A DNA stretch of 64,000 nt from Sphingobacterium thalpophilum (GCF_038396785.1 NZ_CP151087.1:5688568-5752567), one strand, 5' to 3'; counted from the stretch's first letter, positions 7,568 to 17,708 are shown. Translations and numbers: made by a program. Notes: generated by a model not told the origin, from the letters alone.

Positions 7568-8867
7568 GTTGGCCAATTTGAGTGCTTTATTGCTTTTAAG
7601 TCCTATGGGTCTGTTGGCGCAAGACAACAAACACATGACTTTGGAAGAGATAATTCACTTGGCCGCAAATCAAAGCGTGGAAGCAAAGTCTACCGATACG
7701 AAGATATTGGGGAGACAGCTCGAAGTCGAAACTGCCAAATCGAAACAGCTTCCTGATGCAAAATTGAGTGGACAATACATGGCTATGACTACTCCAAATG
7801 TGAATTTAAAGTTGGCTTTAGGTGAAGGGGGCTCTGCTCCGGATATTGCTGCAAACCAATTGTGGTTAGGACAGGCTTCGGTGAGCATGCCAATCTATAC
7901 AGGTGGACGTATTAAAGGGGGAATTAATATTGCAAAAGATGTATTAAAAGCCGAGGAATACAACGCTGTAGCAAGTAAAGAACAACTGGCTATACGTGCA
8001 GTAAATCTTTATTTAAGTCTTTATAAGGCTCAGCAAACCAACTTGTTGATTGCTGAGAATATCAAGCAGTCTGAGCAGCGTGTTTCGGATTTTAAAGCGA
8101 TGCTTGACAATGGTTTGATCGCGCGTAACGACCTGTTAAAAGCAGAACTGCAGCTTTCAAATTATCAGGTTTCGCTTCAGGAAGCACAGAAAAATATCAA
8201 GGTGCTGAATTATCAATTGGCTAATTTTTTGAAAATTGATGAGGATACGCAGTTGGATCAGATCAATCTGGCTGAGGTGAACGGTGTTGATTTGGGTTTA
8301 AAAGCATCTTATGACGCTGCGAAAACCTCGCGTTCTGATGTGAAATCTTTGGAGTCACAACGGTTGGTTGCAGAGGACCAGTTGAAGGTAACAAAAGCAT
8401 CTACATTGCCACAGGTTTCTGCAACGGCAGGTTACAATGCTTTTGGTTTGCAAAAAGTGGTTACCGTAACAAATGCGGCCATGGTAGGTGTAGGTGTATC
8501 CTACGACATCGGTTCACTTTATAAAAACAAAAGAGAAGTGAATGTTGCGAAAAATCATATCCGGGAAATTGATGAGCACATTGAATTATTAAACGATAAG
8601 GTGAAAGTGCAGGTTCAACAGGCCAATGAAAACTATATGCTGGCACAAAAGCAGGATGTGGTTTACCATCAGGCGGTGGATCAGGCAGTTGAAAATTATC
8701 GTATTACAAAAGATAAGTACGATAATGGTATCGCGGATACGGACGATTTGTTAACGGCCGACGTACAGCAGCTTCAAAGCAAGATCAATCTTGCGATCAG
8801 CAAAGCAAATACCATTGAAAAATATTACGACCTGCTGTTAGCAAATGGGTCTTTAAACATTAAATAG
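7557..8867 (+). CDS. TolC-family outer-membrane efflux channel
   Basis: Outer-membrane exit duct of a tripartite pump. The 436-residue protein has a signal peptide cleaved near LLAQ/DNKH (about residue 22), then the two repeated OEP halves of long alpha-helices: MTLEEIIHLAANQSVEAKS at the start and LNDKVKVQVQQANENYMLAQ in the second half. There is no lipobox. The start overlaps tetR by 11 bases. It differs from the two lipoprotein channels of the RND operons further on. The adaptor gene follows after 14 bases. Confidence 0.9.
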   Translation: MKNKLANLSALLLLSPMGLLAQDNKHMTLEEIIHLAANQSVEAKSTDTKILGRQLEVETAKSKQLPDAKLSGQYMAMTTPNVNLKLALGEGGSAPDIAANQLWLGQASVSMPIYTGGRIKGGINIAKDVLKAEEYNAVASKEQLAIRAVNLYLSLYKAQQTNLLIAENIKQSEQRVSDFKAMLDNGLIARNDLLKAELQLSNYQVSLQEAQKNIKVLNYQLANFLKIDEDTQLDQINLAEVNGVDLGLKASYDAAKTSRSDVKSLESQRLVAEDQLKVTKASTLPQVSATAGYNAFGLQKVVTVTNAAMVGVGVSYDIGSLYKNKREVNVAKNHIREIDEHIELLNDKVKVQVQQANENYMLAQKQDVVYHQAVDQAVENYRITKDKYDNGIADTDDLLTADVQQLQSKINLAISKANTIEKYYDLLLANGSLNIK

Positions 8868-8881
8868 CAATTAATCTAGAC

Positions 8882-9985
8882 ATGGAAAATACAGTAGAAA
8901 ACGCACCTGAAAAGAAAGGTACAAATAAAAAATTCACAATTATTTTGGCTGCATTGGTCATCTTCGGAGGAGCCTATGGTGCTTATAAATATATGCACGG
9001 TCAGGCGCATGAAACGACAGACGATGCGCAGGTAGAGAAAAATATGAGTCCGATCATTCCACGTGTTGGTGGGTTTATCTCGAAAGTGTACGTAAAAGAT
9101 AATGATTTGGTTAAAAAAGGGGATACGTTGTTCACCATTGAGAGCCAAGATTATCAGGTTCGTGTGGATGAAGCGCTAGCAGCCTTGGCAGCAGCTCAAA
9201 GTAGCTTTGATGTTTCGAAGGCAGATGTATCTGCATCTTCGGCGAATGTAGCCATCTCGGATGCAACGATCCAATCTAATTTGGGCAGCATCGATGCAGC
9301 ACGTATTCGTGCTAAGCAAGCGAATAATGATTATATCCGCTACCAAAACTTATACAACAATCAGTCAATTACGAAACAACAGTATGAGCAGGCATTAACA
9401 GCGAAATTGGAAGCTGACAAGCAGGTTGAAATTTTGCAACAACAACGTAACGCCAGTGCTTCACAACGTAATGCAGTCGTGAGTAAGACTACAGTAGCTT
9501 CAAAGCAAACTTCTGTTGCTGAGGCAAATATAAAAAGAGCGAATGCGCAACTTGAAGCGGCTAAATTGAACCTTTCTTATACTGCAGTACTTGCTTCTGT
9601 GGATGGCCAGGTATCGAATATCAAGGTACAACCAGGGCAGATGGTCAATCCAGGTCAATCTTTGTTCTACATTGTAGATAATATTGAAACTTGGGTCGTT
9701 GCTAACTTTAAGGAGACGCAATTGGAAAAAATAAAACCTGGACAAAAAGTCGGTATTAAAGTGGATGCTTATCCTGCTATTGAGTTTGAAGGCGAGGTAA
9801 ACTCTTTCTCTCCAGCCACTGGTTCACGTTTCTCTTTATTGCCTCCAGATAATGCAACGGGTAACTTTGTAAAGACTGTTCAGCGTTTACCCGTAAAGAT
9901 CAAATTGACAAAAGACAATAAAGCAGAAAATGTGGCTTTGCTCAGACCGGGCATGAATGCTGACGTAGATGTGCATGTTAAATAA
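8882..9985 (+). CDS. HlyD/EmrA-family membrane-fusion adaptor
   Basis: Periplasmic adaptor that links the inner-membrane MFS pump to the TolC-like channel. The 367-residue protein has a short cytoplasmic tail, one membrane anchor (FTIILAALVIFGGAYGAYKY near 18-37), the first half-lipoyl motif (VKDNDLVKKGDTLFTIE near 71-87), a long alpha-helical hairpin rich in Ala and Gln (about 100-220), and the second half-lipoyl part (VDGQVSNIKVQPGQMVNPGQ near 240-259). The barrel domain runs to the end. This is the EmrA layout. The permease starts two bases after its stop. Confidence 0.92.
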   Translation: MENTVENAPEKKGTNKKFTIILAALVIFGGAYGAYKYMHGQAHETTDDAQVEKNMSPIIPRVGGFISKVYVKDNDLVKKGDTLFTIESQDYQVRVDEALAALAAAQSSFDVSKADVSASSANVAISDATIQSNLGSIDAARIRAKQANNDYIRYQNLYNNQSITKQQYEQALTAKLEADKQVEILQQQRNASASQRNAVVSKTTVASKQTSVAEANIKRANAQLEAAKLNLSYTAVLASVDGQVSNIKVQPGQMVNPGQSLFYIVDNIETWVVANFKETQLEKIKPGQKVGIKVDAYPAIEFEGEVNSFSPATGSRFSLLPPDNATGNFVKTVQRLPVKIKLTKDNKAENVALLRPGMNADVDVHVK

Positions 9986-9987
9986 CT

Positions 9988-11571
9988 ATGGAAAATTTAA
10001 ATCAACAAGATAGTCTGGTTGAATATGGTTTTCGTCGCGTTGTAATCACGATTACAGCGGTGCTTTGTGCGCTGTTGGAAATTGTGGATACAACGATTGT
10101 CAATGTGGCCCTGAACGATATGAAAGGTTCATTGGGGGCGACGCTGACGGATGTCGCATGGGTTATCACAGCTTACGCAATTGCCAATGTAATTGTGATT
10201 CCGATGACCAGCTGGTTGTCCCAACAGTTTGGGCGTAGAAATTACTTTGCGGCTTCTATTATCATATTCACAGTATCTTCATTTTTGTGCGGTAATGCAA
10301 CCAATATGTGGGAGCTTGTTGCATTTCGCTTTATACAAGGGATGGGTGGGGGAGCCTTACTGGTTACAGCCCAGACTATTATCACGGAAAGTTATCCCAA
10401 AGAAAAACGTAGTATGGCCCAAGCTATCTACGGGATGGGCGTCATTGTTGGTCCTACATTAGGGCCGCCGTTGGGTGGGTACATCATCGATAACTTCTCT
10501 TGGCCTTATATCTTTTATATCAATGTGCCGCTTGGCATTATTGCGACCTTGTTGACCTTATCTTTTGTACGCAGTCCTAAATACAGTCAAAAGCAGTCTG
10601 CTAGGGAAGTGGATTGGTTCGGTATGATATTTTTGATCATGTTTATTGGTTCACTTCAGTTTGTATTGGAACATGGACAACAGGATGACTGGTTTGACGA
10701 TCCTTTGATTTTAGGCTTATCGATTTTGTCTGTCTTTGGATTACTGTTTTTTATATGGCGGGAATTGGTGTACGATAAACCGATTGTTAACCTGCGTGTA
10801 TTGAAGGATAAGAATTTACAGGTGGGTGTGGTGATGAGCTTTATTCTTGGTTTTGGCTTGTTCGGATCGACCTTTATTATTCCCATCTATACGCAGTCGA
10901 TATTGGGATGGACCGCAACAGATGCTGGTTTGCTCTTGTTACCGAGTTCGATTATGACCGGTATCATGATGCCTTTTATCGGTAAGATGATCCAAAATGG
11001 TGTTCCTCAGAAGTATATGGTTGCTTTAGGGCTATGTATCTTTTTTGGCTTTTGTTTTTGGATGTATAGCCTCATGACAAACGATACAGGTTCGGAGCAT
11101 ATGTTTTGGCCATTGATTCTCCGCGGAGTTGGCCTAGGATTGTTGTTTGTGCCTGTTATGACACTGTCTTTATCAACGTTACATGGTAAGTCAATCGGTG
11201 AAGGAGCTGCTTTTACTGGGATGATGCGTCAATTGGGTGGTTCATTTGGAATTGCTTTGATTACGACATTTATCGCCCGTGATAGCCAAAAACACCGTGT
11301 TGATCTGGTGGCTAATTTAGATCCAAGTAAGTTTGATGTGCAACAACGGGTGCAGCAATTGCAGATGAGTTTTCAGGCGAAAGGTTTTTCACCTAATGAG
11401 GCTTTGGCCAAAGCGCATCAAATATTGGACTTGAGTGTGATGAAACAAGCAACAGTGCTATCTTACATGGATGTGTTCCTGTACCTCGGGGTTGTCTTTC
11501 TGATTTGTGTCCCTTTTGTATTGATGATCAAACAGGGGAAAACACAGATCGATATGTCCAGTGTACATTAA
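9988..11571 (+). CDS. DHA2-family MFS multidrug permease, EmrB/QacA type
   Basis: Proton-driven drug exporter of the inner membrane. At 527 residues with about 14 membrane spans it fits the DHA2 subfamily. Motif D1 is seen in LLEIVDTTIVNVALNDM (near 28-44), motif A in SQQFGRRNYF (near 76-85) and the antiporter motif C in GMGVIVGPTLGPPLGGYI (near 149-166). It is the last gene of tetR-tolC-emrA-emrB and is followed by a strong terminator. Substrates cannot be told from sequence. Confidence 0.93.
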   Translation: MENLNQQDSLVEYGFRRVVITITAVLCALLEIVDTTIVNVALNDMKGSLGATLTDVAWVITAYAIANVIVIPMTSWLSQQFGRRNYFAASIIIFTVSSFLCGNATNMWELVAFRFIQGMGGGALLVTAQTIITESYPKEKRSMAQAIYGMGVIVGPTLGPPLGGYIIDNFSWPYIFYINVPLGIIATLLTLSFVRSPKYSQKQSAREVDWFGMIFLIMFIGSLQFVLEHGQQDDWFDDPLILGLSILSVFGLLFFIWRELVYDKPIVNLRVLKDKNLQVGVVMSFILGFGLFGSTFIIPIYTQSILGWTATDAGLLLLPSSIMTGIMMPFIGKMIQNGVPQKYMVALGLCIFFGFCFWMYSLMTNDTGSEHMFWPLILRGVGLGLLFVPVMTLSLSTLHGKSIGEGAAFTGMMRQLGGSFGIALITTFIARDSQKHRVDLVANLDPSKFDVQQRVQQLQMSFQAKGFSPNEALAKAHQILDLSVMKQATVLSYMDVFLYLGVVFLICVPFVLMIKQGKTQIDMSSVH

Positions 11572-11641
11572 TATTGGATTCGTCTGCTGCGCTGTTATTA
11601 TAGTGCACCATCAGTGAAGAATAATTTATCGTTCAATCAGA

Positions 11642-11679
11642 AGTCCTCAAAAGTGTTTAACTTTTTGAGGACTTTTTTT
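11642..11679 (+). terminator. Terminator of the MFS efflux operon
   Basis: AGTCCTCAAAA (11642-11652) pairs with TTTTGAGGACT (11663-11673), followed by seven T in all. The remaining gap to 11912 has a short near-repeat (TTGAGTTGGC twice near 11710-11745) and no gene. Confidence 0.9.
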
Positions 11680-11912
11680 GTGCACGTTCTTTTGTGGTAG
11701 AAAATCACGTTGAGTTGGCGTTTCTTTTTGAGTTGGCTTTTGTTATTGTCGGGACGTTAGAAAGCATACATTTTTGTCCATTGAAAAACCTGATTTAAAA
11801 TTGATTGTTTAATAATAAAGAGCTTGGAAGAATTGATCTTTTGGCATCAGAAAAGACGGTTCTTGTTGAATTGCGATTAAGGTAGATTTTTTGTCTTCAA
11901 AATAGCGACTGC

Positions 11913-13142
11913 ATGTATACAGAAAAACTTAATTTTTTGGCGTTTATCATTCCCTTATTTTTAATCTTGATGGTGTTGGAATATTGGTATAGCCTCAAAA
12001 AACAGAAACGTTTTTATTCTTTTGATGAATCGATCTCAAATCTCAATGTTGGTATCGTCGAGCGTATGTGTGATATGTTTTCTGTTAGTTTGTTTTACTT
12101 TTTTTTCGTTTGGGTGTATCAAAACTTTGCGATATTTCACATTGAAGCGAATGTTTGGACCTGGGTTATACTTTTTCTATTTACAGATTTTCTCTGGTAT
12201 TGGTATCATCGGTATAGCCATGAAATAAACTTGTTGTGGGCAGCTCATGTTGTACATCACCAAAGTGAAGATTATAACTTTACCGTAGCAGCCCGGATCA
12301 CCATATTTCAAGCCGTTTTCCGTTCGTTATTTTGGGCTTTTATTCCCCTTTTGGGATTCCCTCCATTTATGATGACCGCTATTTTGTTGATTCATGGCGT
12401 ATATCCATTTTTCTCCCATACGCAGACCGTAGGAAATTTGGGGATTTTGGAGCGTGTATTTGTAACGCCATCTCACCACCGGGTGCATCATAGCAGCAAT
12501 GAAATCTATTTGGATAAAAATTATGGAGATATCCTGATTATTTGGGACAAGCTATTCGGAACATTTATCCCGGAACAAAAAGAAGAACCTTGTGTCTATG
12601 GACTCACAAAGCCCATTCATCGCTACACTTTTCTATGGCAGCATTTTCATTATTTATTTGAAATTGGTCTATCATTTAAGCGGGCCGAAGGATTTAAAAA
12701 CAAAATGCGGACTATATTTGGTAGGCCTGACGATATACAGCCTGAAATTCGAGAAGAACTGGAAGAGCGCATATTTGCAGGAGCTAGGCCACAAGTTCAT
12801 GCACAGGTATTAAGCCGCTATATCTTTTTTCAGTCCATGCTGACGATGCTCCTGCTTTTCTTTTTTTTGCTTTATGGTAATTATCAGCAACTCATACAAC
12901 TCCTTATTGGCGGAGGATTTATTCTCTGTAGCGTCATTTGTATTGGGGGACTTCTAGAACATGAAGACTGGGTTTTTCCACTTGAGATGCTTCGGCTATT
13001 CTTATTACTACTGTATATCAGTCTAACTTTTTATTCAGCATTGGGGCTTGTTTTGGTAGGATGTTTCGCTTTGATTCAATTGATTTTTTATAAAACGTTA
13101 GCAGGTCACTATAAAAAAGTTTTGCGTCTTGAAAGATGTTGA
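11913..13142 (+). CDS. Sterol desaturase / fatty acid hydroxylase superfamily membrane protein
   Basis: Di-iron membrane enzyme that would hydroxylate or desaturate a lipid. The 409-residue protein has several hydrophobic spans and the full set of His boxes: HRYSHE (near 104-109), HVVHH (near 115-119) and HHRVHH (near 188-193). Its length and C-terminal membrane part recall alkylglycerol monooxygenase-like proteins more than short sterol desaturases. It is a single gene, converging with the glycosyltransferase operon. A role in sphingolipid or ether-lipid metabolism is an inference from the family and the neighbours. Confidence 0.8.
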   Translation: MYTEKLNFLAFIIPLFLILMVLEYWYSLKKQKRFYSFDESISNLNVGIVERMCDMFSVSLFYFFFVWVYQNFAIFHIEANVWTWVILFLFTDFLWYWYHRYSHEINLLWAAHVVHHQSEDYNFTVAARITIFQAVFRSLFWAFIPLLGFPPFMMTAILLIHGVYPFFSHTQTVGNLGILERVFVTPSHHRVHHSSNEIYLDKNYGDILIIWDKLFGTFIPEQKEEPCVYGLTKPIHRYTFLWQHFHYLFEIGLSFKRAEGFKNKMRTIFGRPDDIQPEIREELEERIFAGARPQVHAQVLSRYIFFQSMLTMLLLFFFLLYGNYQQLIQLLIGGGFILCSVICIGGLLEHEDWVFPLEMLRLFLLLLYISLTFYSALGLVLVGCFALIQLIFYKTLAGHYKKVLRLERC

Positions 13143-13212
13143 AAAGTGCTTTCTGGAGAGCCATTCCCTCTAAATGATAGATGCGGTCAAATCTATGAAG
13201 TGTTACTGTCAA

Positions 13213-14367
13213 TTATTGGTCTGCTGCTGTAACTAAGTCCGCAAATGATTGACAATAGGATCTGGCCATAATATCCCAGCTATATTGTTTTAGGGTATTT
13301 TGTTTAAATTGTAGGCTCAGGCTTTTATAATGGACTGGATTTGCTAAAATGGCTTGAAGTTGTTCGATCCATGCATTTTGGTTTTTGCTTGCCAGGAGCA
13401 GGCCATTGCAATTATGTGTTACGGCGCTTGTAATTCCTTCTAATTCGGCGGCCACAACAATGGTGCCTGCTGTAGAAGCCTCCAAACAGACGAGCCCAAA
13501 GCCTTCCATATCTCCGGGCACTTCAATATTGGGCATCAAGAAGGCCTGTGCGTTGGTCAAGAGGCTTTGCAGTTGTTCGAATGGGACTTTTCCAAGATGT
13601 TCAATTTTTTCGGGGTACGCTTTCAGTAATTTTCTGATCTCCCCCTGATCGGTCGGAAATCCGAGGAATAAGGTGATTAAATGATTTATCTTTTTGGGTA
13701 TAAGCTCCAATAGGCGTTCTTTCCATGTAGGTTCGTGATCGAATGGACCTACCATCAGTAATTTGAAATCACCCTGGATAGCGGGAATGACATGTTTCAT
13801 CAACCACGAGAAGCCCTTCCGTTTAACAGGGCGTCCCAAAGTGATAAAATAGGGCTTGCTTTGGCAGGCTGATTCATTGTTTGCAGTGGAGTGGTGTATC
13901 GGATCTACACCGTTGGGTATAACAATAATTTTGGATGGATCGATACCACGTAACTGGGCGGCGTCGGCGGTAGCTTGGCTAACCGCAATAAGCTGATCAA
14001 ATGTATTAAACCGCGGTATGATCTTACGTTGAAAATAGCGAAAGGGAAATACAATATCCAGTCCGTGAAGCGTGGCAACTCGTTTTAAATGGGAATATCC
14101 TTTGTGAAAAGAGGCTAAAGACGCAATTAAACCATCATTAAAGTGAATAAGCTTGATGCCGGGGTTATCGTTAATTTTGGCTAGAATTCGGCGATTCAGC
14201 TGGAAGAAGAAAGCTAAAAGAGGTTCCCGGTTGTCATAGACTAAGGTGTGTACCTTCAAGTAAAGAGCCGCAGTATTGATCAGTTCAAAGCTTTGTTTTT
14301 CCATACCGCCAAAACTTGGGGGATATTTGTGGCTGACAAATAGTATTTCTATTTCAGATGGATACAT
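13213..14367 (-). CDS. GT4-family glycosyltransferase
   Basis: GT-B fold glycosyltransferase that moves a sugar from a nucleotide donor to an unknown acceptor. The 384-residue protein starts with the acceptor-domain motif SHKYPPSFGGMEKQ (near 12-25). The donor domain has VIPNGVDP (near 150), TLGRPVKRKGFSWLM (near 173-187) and the EX7E motif in EGFGLVCLEASTAG (near 287-300). Last gene of a three-gene operon, overlapping the flippase-like gene by 14 bases. No signal peptide, so cytoplasmic or peripheral at the inner membrane. Confidence 0.85.
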   Translation of the reverse strand: MYPSEIEILFVSHKYPPSFGGMEKQSFELINTAALYLKVHTLVYDNREPLLAFFFQLNRRILAKINDNPGIKLIHFNDGLIASLASFHKGYSHLKRVATLHGLDIVFPFRYFQRKIIPRFNTFDQLIAVSQATADAAQLRGIDPSKIIVIPNGVDPIHHSTANNESACQSKPYFITLGRPVKRKGFSWLMKHVIPAIQGDFKLLMVGPFDHEPTWKERLLELIPKKINHLITLFLGFPTDQGEIRKLLKAYPEKIEHLGKVPFEQLQSLLTNAQAFLMPNIEVPGDMEGFGLVCLEASTAGTIVVAAELEGITSAVTHNCNGLLLASKNQNAWIEQLQAILANPVHYKSLSLQFKQNTLKQYSWDIMARSYCQSFADLVTAADQ

Positions 14368-15355
14368 GTACTGGTTTCCTTTTGATGCATAGATAAAATA
14401 TAAAACCCAACGCTACCCAGGTGAGCTGTCGGCCGCGACGTAATAATGAAGCACTGAGCCAAATACTACCCCCAGTAATACCGATCATATGGAGTAGGAG
14501 CTTATTGGCGATTTCTTCAATACCCAGTTGCCCTGGAATAAAAGCACCGATGCTTTTCAGCACAATGACACTCATATCTACTATTAAACCATGTATTGGT
14601 TGTACTGCAACACCCAAAAATTTTAGAATATAATAGAATTCAAGGCTGCCAATAATCCAATGTAGTGCAAAAAGTAAGTAAGAATACCAAAAAACCTTAT
14701 TTTGATGCCGATAAAAGTCTTTTACGTTCCAAAGTAGTGACTGAAAATGCGCTATTGCTTTTCCAAAAAGTGTTGCTGTTGAAGCCTTGGTTTGCGAGGG
14801 ACTTTTTGCAACCATTAACCAATAAAATATCAGGATCATCAAAACGAACAAAAATAGACAGATAATATATATTACCGGGCCTGCGTAGCGTATAATTTCA
14901 TTTTTTAAGGGAGAAAATACCAACCAAAGCATCGCAATCAAAAAGAGTGTCAATTGAGACAGTACGGCGGTAATACGGGATATTGCAACTGAATTCAATC
15001 CTTCTTTTAAGGGAATGTCATAACGGGTTATCAATTGTGCCTTTAATAAATCACCACCTATAATGCTTGTAGGGTTGAATAGTCCAACGGTTTCCCCGAT
15101 TTGACGGATGGCAAAGAGTTCGATCAGATTGACCTTCTTTTTTGCGGAGCCCAAGCATATCCACCAAGCTAATGTGCCAACAAAATAGGCCGCGAAAGTC
15201 GTAAACAAAATAATTATAAAGCGATAACCAACGGAGGAGAGCTCTTTTTTCAAGGCATTTAAGTCGCTTTTCGCTAAAAAGACAGTGATGGACGCCAGAA
15301 TCAAAAATAGAAAAATACCTTTGATGAGTTGGCTTGGGTTTGTTAGTTTGCCCAT
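14354..15355 (-). CDS. YbhN/UPF0104-type (LPG-synthase TM domain) membrane protein
   Basis: The 333-residue protein has about eight membrane spans and the pattern of the lysylphosphatidylglycerol synthase transmembrane family: FNPTSIIGGDLLKAQLITR (near 93-111) and AFIPGQLGIEEIANKLLL (near 271-288). The soluble synthase domain is absent, so it is not a full aminoacyl-lipid synthase. Such proteins are often found with glycosyltransferases and are thought to move or hold lipid-linked intermediates. It overlaps both neighbours by 13-14 bases, which points to a tightly coupled unit. Confidence 0.8.
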   Translation of the reverse strand: MGKLTNPSQLIKGIFLFLILASITVFLAKSDLNALKKELSSVGYRFIIILFTTFAAYFVGTLAWWICLGSAKKKVNLIELFAIRQIGETVGLFNPTSIIGGDLLKAQLITRYDIPLKEGLNSVAISRITAVLSQLTLFLIAMLWLVFSPLKNEIIRYAGPVIYIICLFLFVLMILIFYWLMVAKSPSQTKASTATLFGKAIAHFQSLLWNVKDFYRHQNKVFWYSYLLFALHWIIGSLEFYYILKFLGVAVQPIHGLIVDMSVIVLKSIGAFIPGQLGIEEIANKLLLHMIGITGGSIWLSASLLRRGRQLTWVALGFIFYLCIKRKPVHVSI

Positions 15356-16518
15356 GCCAAATCGACTTCCTGTGTTTTGTCAATCAATAGTTCAATGTCA
15401 TTAAAATAGCACCCAGATAGTCTATTCCAATCCAGTTGTCCGACATAGGATAGACCTTCATTGATGAGATTCTTTTTTAGGCTCATGTCAGAGAGAATTT
15501 TTTTGAGGTAGTAAACATATCCAGCTGCATTTTCAGGTTGACACTTAAATCCATTTTTCCCGTGCTGAATCAAGGAAGCCGAACCCCCACCATCGGCGAT
15601 AACACAAGGAAGTCCGGATGCCAATGCTTCGACAACGACATTTCCGTACGTTTCTGAGACCGACGGAAAAACAAAGGCATCTGCCGAAGCATATAGAATT
15701 GCAAGCTCATCATGGCTTTTCTTTCCTAAGAAAATGGCATTAGGCATCTCTTGCATTGCAATTATTTTGGCTGTTCCTTCACCGACAACAATGAAATTAT
15801 AGTCAAGATTCTGAGCTTGTATCTGTTGATAGATTTCAATAAGCGTTTTAATATTTTTTTCCCAGACGATACGACTGACAAAGAGGATTGTTGGTTTGTT
15901 ATTCTTTGTGATAGTCTGCAGCTGAGATAGATTCTTTTTATTGGGGTTAAACAAGGCTGTGTCTATTCCTCTTTGCCACAGTTTTAATCCTTCTTGTTGT
16001 AAGCCGATCTGCTGTAATTCGTTTAGAATAGATTTGGTGGGTACATAGACAATATCACATTTGTTATAAAAGTTATTCATTGCTTTTTTCATCCATTGTT
16101 CAGTTGGCTTGACTAAGGGGAGTATGTTTTTGAAATAATAGGCAATGTATGAAATGAAGTGTGTATGATATATCGTAAGGACAGGAATACCTTTTCGTTT
16201 GGCATAATTTAATGCAAAAAAGCCTAAAAGCGAAGGCGTTGCAATATGGATCATGTCGGGAGCAAATTTATCTAAGGCGAGCTCAAGTTTCTTTTTAATA
16301 AGCTGAGGAATAGCGAGACAATAATCGTCGTTGACCGGTATTTTGAACGTGGGTACCTTGTAAGAATGAAAATTGCGAAATTGCGTAGGGCCGCCACCAT
16401 AAATAAAAAAATAGTTGAATTTCTGCTGGTCTATACGGTTTATTAGCTGAAACATTGTCCGTGATGCACCGTCAAAATCCTCGACGAGTATCTCTGTAAA
16501 GAAGGCTACCTTTCTCAT
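15343..16518 (-). CDS. GT4-family glycosyltransferase, first gene of the operon
   Basis: The 391-residue GT-B protein has the start FFTEILVEDFDGASRTMFQL (near 6-25), typical of the MgtA / alpha-mannosyltransferase group. YHTHFISYIAYYF (near 137-149) lies in the acceptor domain. The donor domain has FVSRIVWEKNIKTLIEIY (near 213-230), VGEGTAK and the EX7E block SETYGNVVVEALASGLPCV (near 287-305). These groups often glycosylate diacylglycerol or phosphatidylinositol, so a membrane lipid acceptor is a fair guess. It lies upstream of the flippase-like gene and shares a 203-base divergent gap with the phosphodiesterase gene. Confidence 0.85.
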   Translation of the reverse strand: MRKVAFFTEILVEDFDGASRTMFQLINRIDQQKFNYFFIYGGGPTQFRNFHSYKVPTFKIPVNDDYCLAIPQLIKKKLELALDKFAPDMIHIATPSLLGFFALNYAKRKGIPVLTIYHTHFISYIAYYFKNILPLVKPTEQWMKKAMNNFYNKCDIVYVPTKSILNELQQIGLQQEGLKLWQRGIDTALFNPNKKNLSQLQTITKNNKPTILFVSRIVWEKNIKTLIEIYQQIQAQNLDYNFIVVGEGTAKIIAMQEMPNAIFLGKKSHDELAILYASADAFVFPSVSETYGNVVVEALASGLPCVIADGGGSASLIQHGKNGFKCQPENAAGYVYYLKKILSDMSLKKNLINEGLSYVGQLDWNRLSGCYFNDIELLIDKTQEVDLAWAN

Positions 16519-16721
16519 GTTATTCTTATTAGGGGTTGTATAAAAATAGCTGAAAGCTGTAACTCCTATGCTATGCAGGTATTAACCTTTTGTCATTATA
16601 GTGTTTATAAATTATTAGTTTTTAATAATTTGTGCATAATTATTAAAAATAGAATTAATTGAATATGATAATAGAGCTAATGTTGGCGCAGTAGCTTTGG
16701 AGTGAACGAAATATTCAATCC

Positions 16722-17708
16722 ATGCTATTAGATCTATTGTTCGAAAAAAAAATTAGACCTAAGGGTTTTCGAAAGATTGTCATCTTATTTATTTGTGCGT
16801 CTGCGGGTGTTATGCTGGGTTTTAAGTTGAAGCCAAAACAACAGCCAAAGCTCAGTAATGCTGTGTATGCAGCTATGCCGGAAGCGACTTACGGAAAGCT
16901 AAATTTGTTAACGTACAATATAGCTGGCCTTCCTGAATTGATTTCCAGTGCTGTAACCGAGCGGTCTTCCAGTATTACGTCGATCGGCAATCGGATCAAT
17001 GGGTTTGATATTGTCAATGTGCAGGAAGATTTTAACTACAACAAGTTCCTCTACAGCGAAAATAAGCATAGCTACCGAACGGCAAATATGGGTGGGGTAC
17101 CTTTTGGGGACGGACTGAGCACACTTTCAAAATATCCTATTGTTGAGTTTGAGCGGGTAGGCTGGACTGATTGCAATGGCGCAGATTGTCTGACGCCTAA
17201 AGGCTTTTCTTATGCTCGAATTCAATTGGCCAAAGAAGTATTTATTGATGTTTATAATGTACATGCGACTGCTCAGGATGATCCGAATGCAACGATTGCC
17301 CGGCAGAAGAATATAAATCAGCTAAAGGCCTATATTAAAAAGTATTCGGCTGACAGACCACTTTTGATTATGGGCGACTTTAATGCACATTATGCTTACG
17401 AGCTGGATAACATCGGTTCTTTTCAGAAGGACTTAGGTTTGGTAGATGCATGGGTAAGTTTACGCAACAAAGGTAATATTCCTGGGCATCAAGTGAATTT
17501 TGAAGCGAAAACAGCATTGGAGTTGACAGAGGATTGCGAAGGTATTGATAAAATTTACTATCGCAATAACCATCATTTGCTATTTGAGGCAAAGAATTAT
17601 CAGGTTCAAAAAAAGCTTTTTCAAAACGAAAAGGGACAGGATTTATCCGACCATTGTGCGGTGTCCTTACAATTAGGTTGGCGTGTTGTCAAACCTTCGG
17701 TTCAGTAA
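16722..17708 (+). CDS. Secreted or membrane-anchored endonuclease/exonuclease/phosphatase-family enzyme, sphingomyelinase-like
   Basis: The EEP superfamily cleaves phosphodiester bonds in DNA, phosphoinositides or sphingolipids. This 328-residue protein has one hydrophobic segment near residues 18-35 (IVILFICASAGVMLGF), preceded by positive residues. The catalytic blocks are NLLTYNIAG (near 56-64), NVQEDFNY (Glu near 101), VYNVHATAQ, the metal-site IMGDFNAH (near 214-221) and SDHCAVSL at the end. The match to secreted sphingomyelinase-type EEP proteins is better than to nucleases, but the substrate is inferred. Divergent from the glycosyltransferase operon; a terminator follows. Confidence 0.75.
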   Translation: MLLDLLFEKKIRPKGFRKIVILFICASAGVMLGFKLKPKQQPKLSNAVYAAMPEATYGKLNLLTYNIAGLPELISSAVTERSSSITSIGNRINGFDIVNVQEDFNYNKFLYSENKHSYRTANMGGVPFGDGLSTLSKYPIVEFERVGWTDCNGADCLTPKGFSYARIQLAKEVFIDVYNVHATAQDDPNATIARQKNINQLKAYIKKYSADRPLLIMGDFNAHYAYELDNIGSFQKDLGLVDAWVSLRNKGNIPGHQVNFEAKTALELTEDCEGIDKIYYRNNHHLLFEAKNYQVQKKLFQNEKGQDLSDHCAVSLQLGWRVVKPSVQ

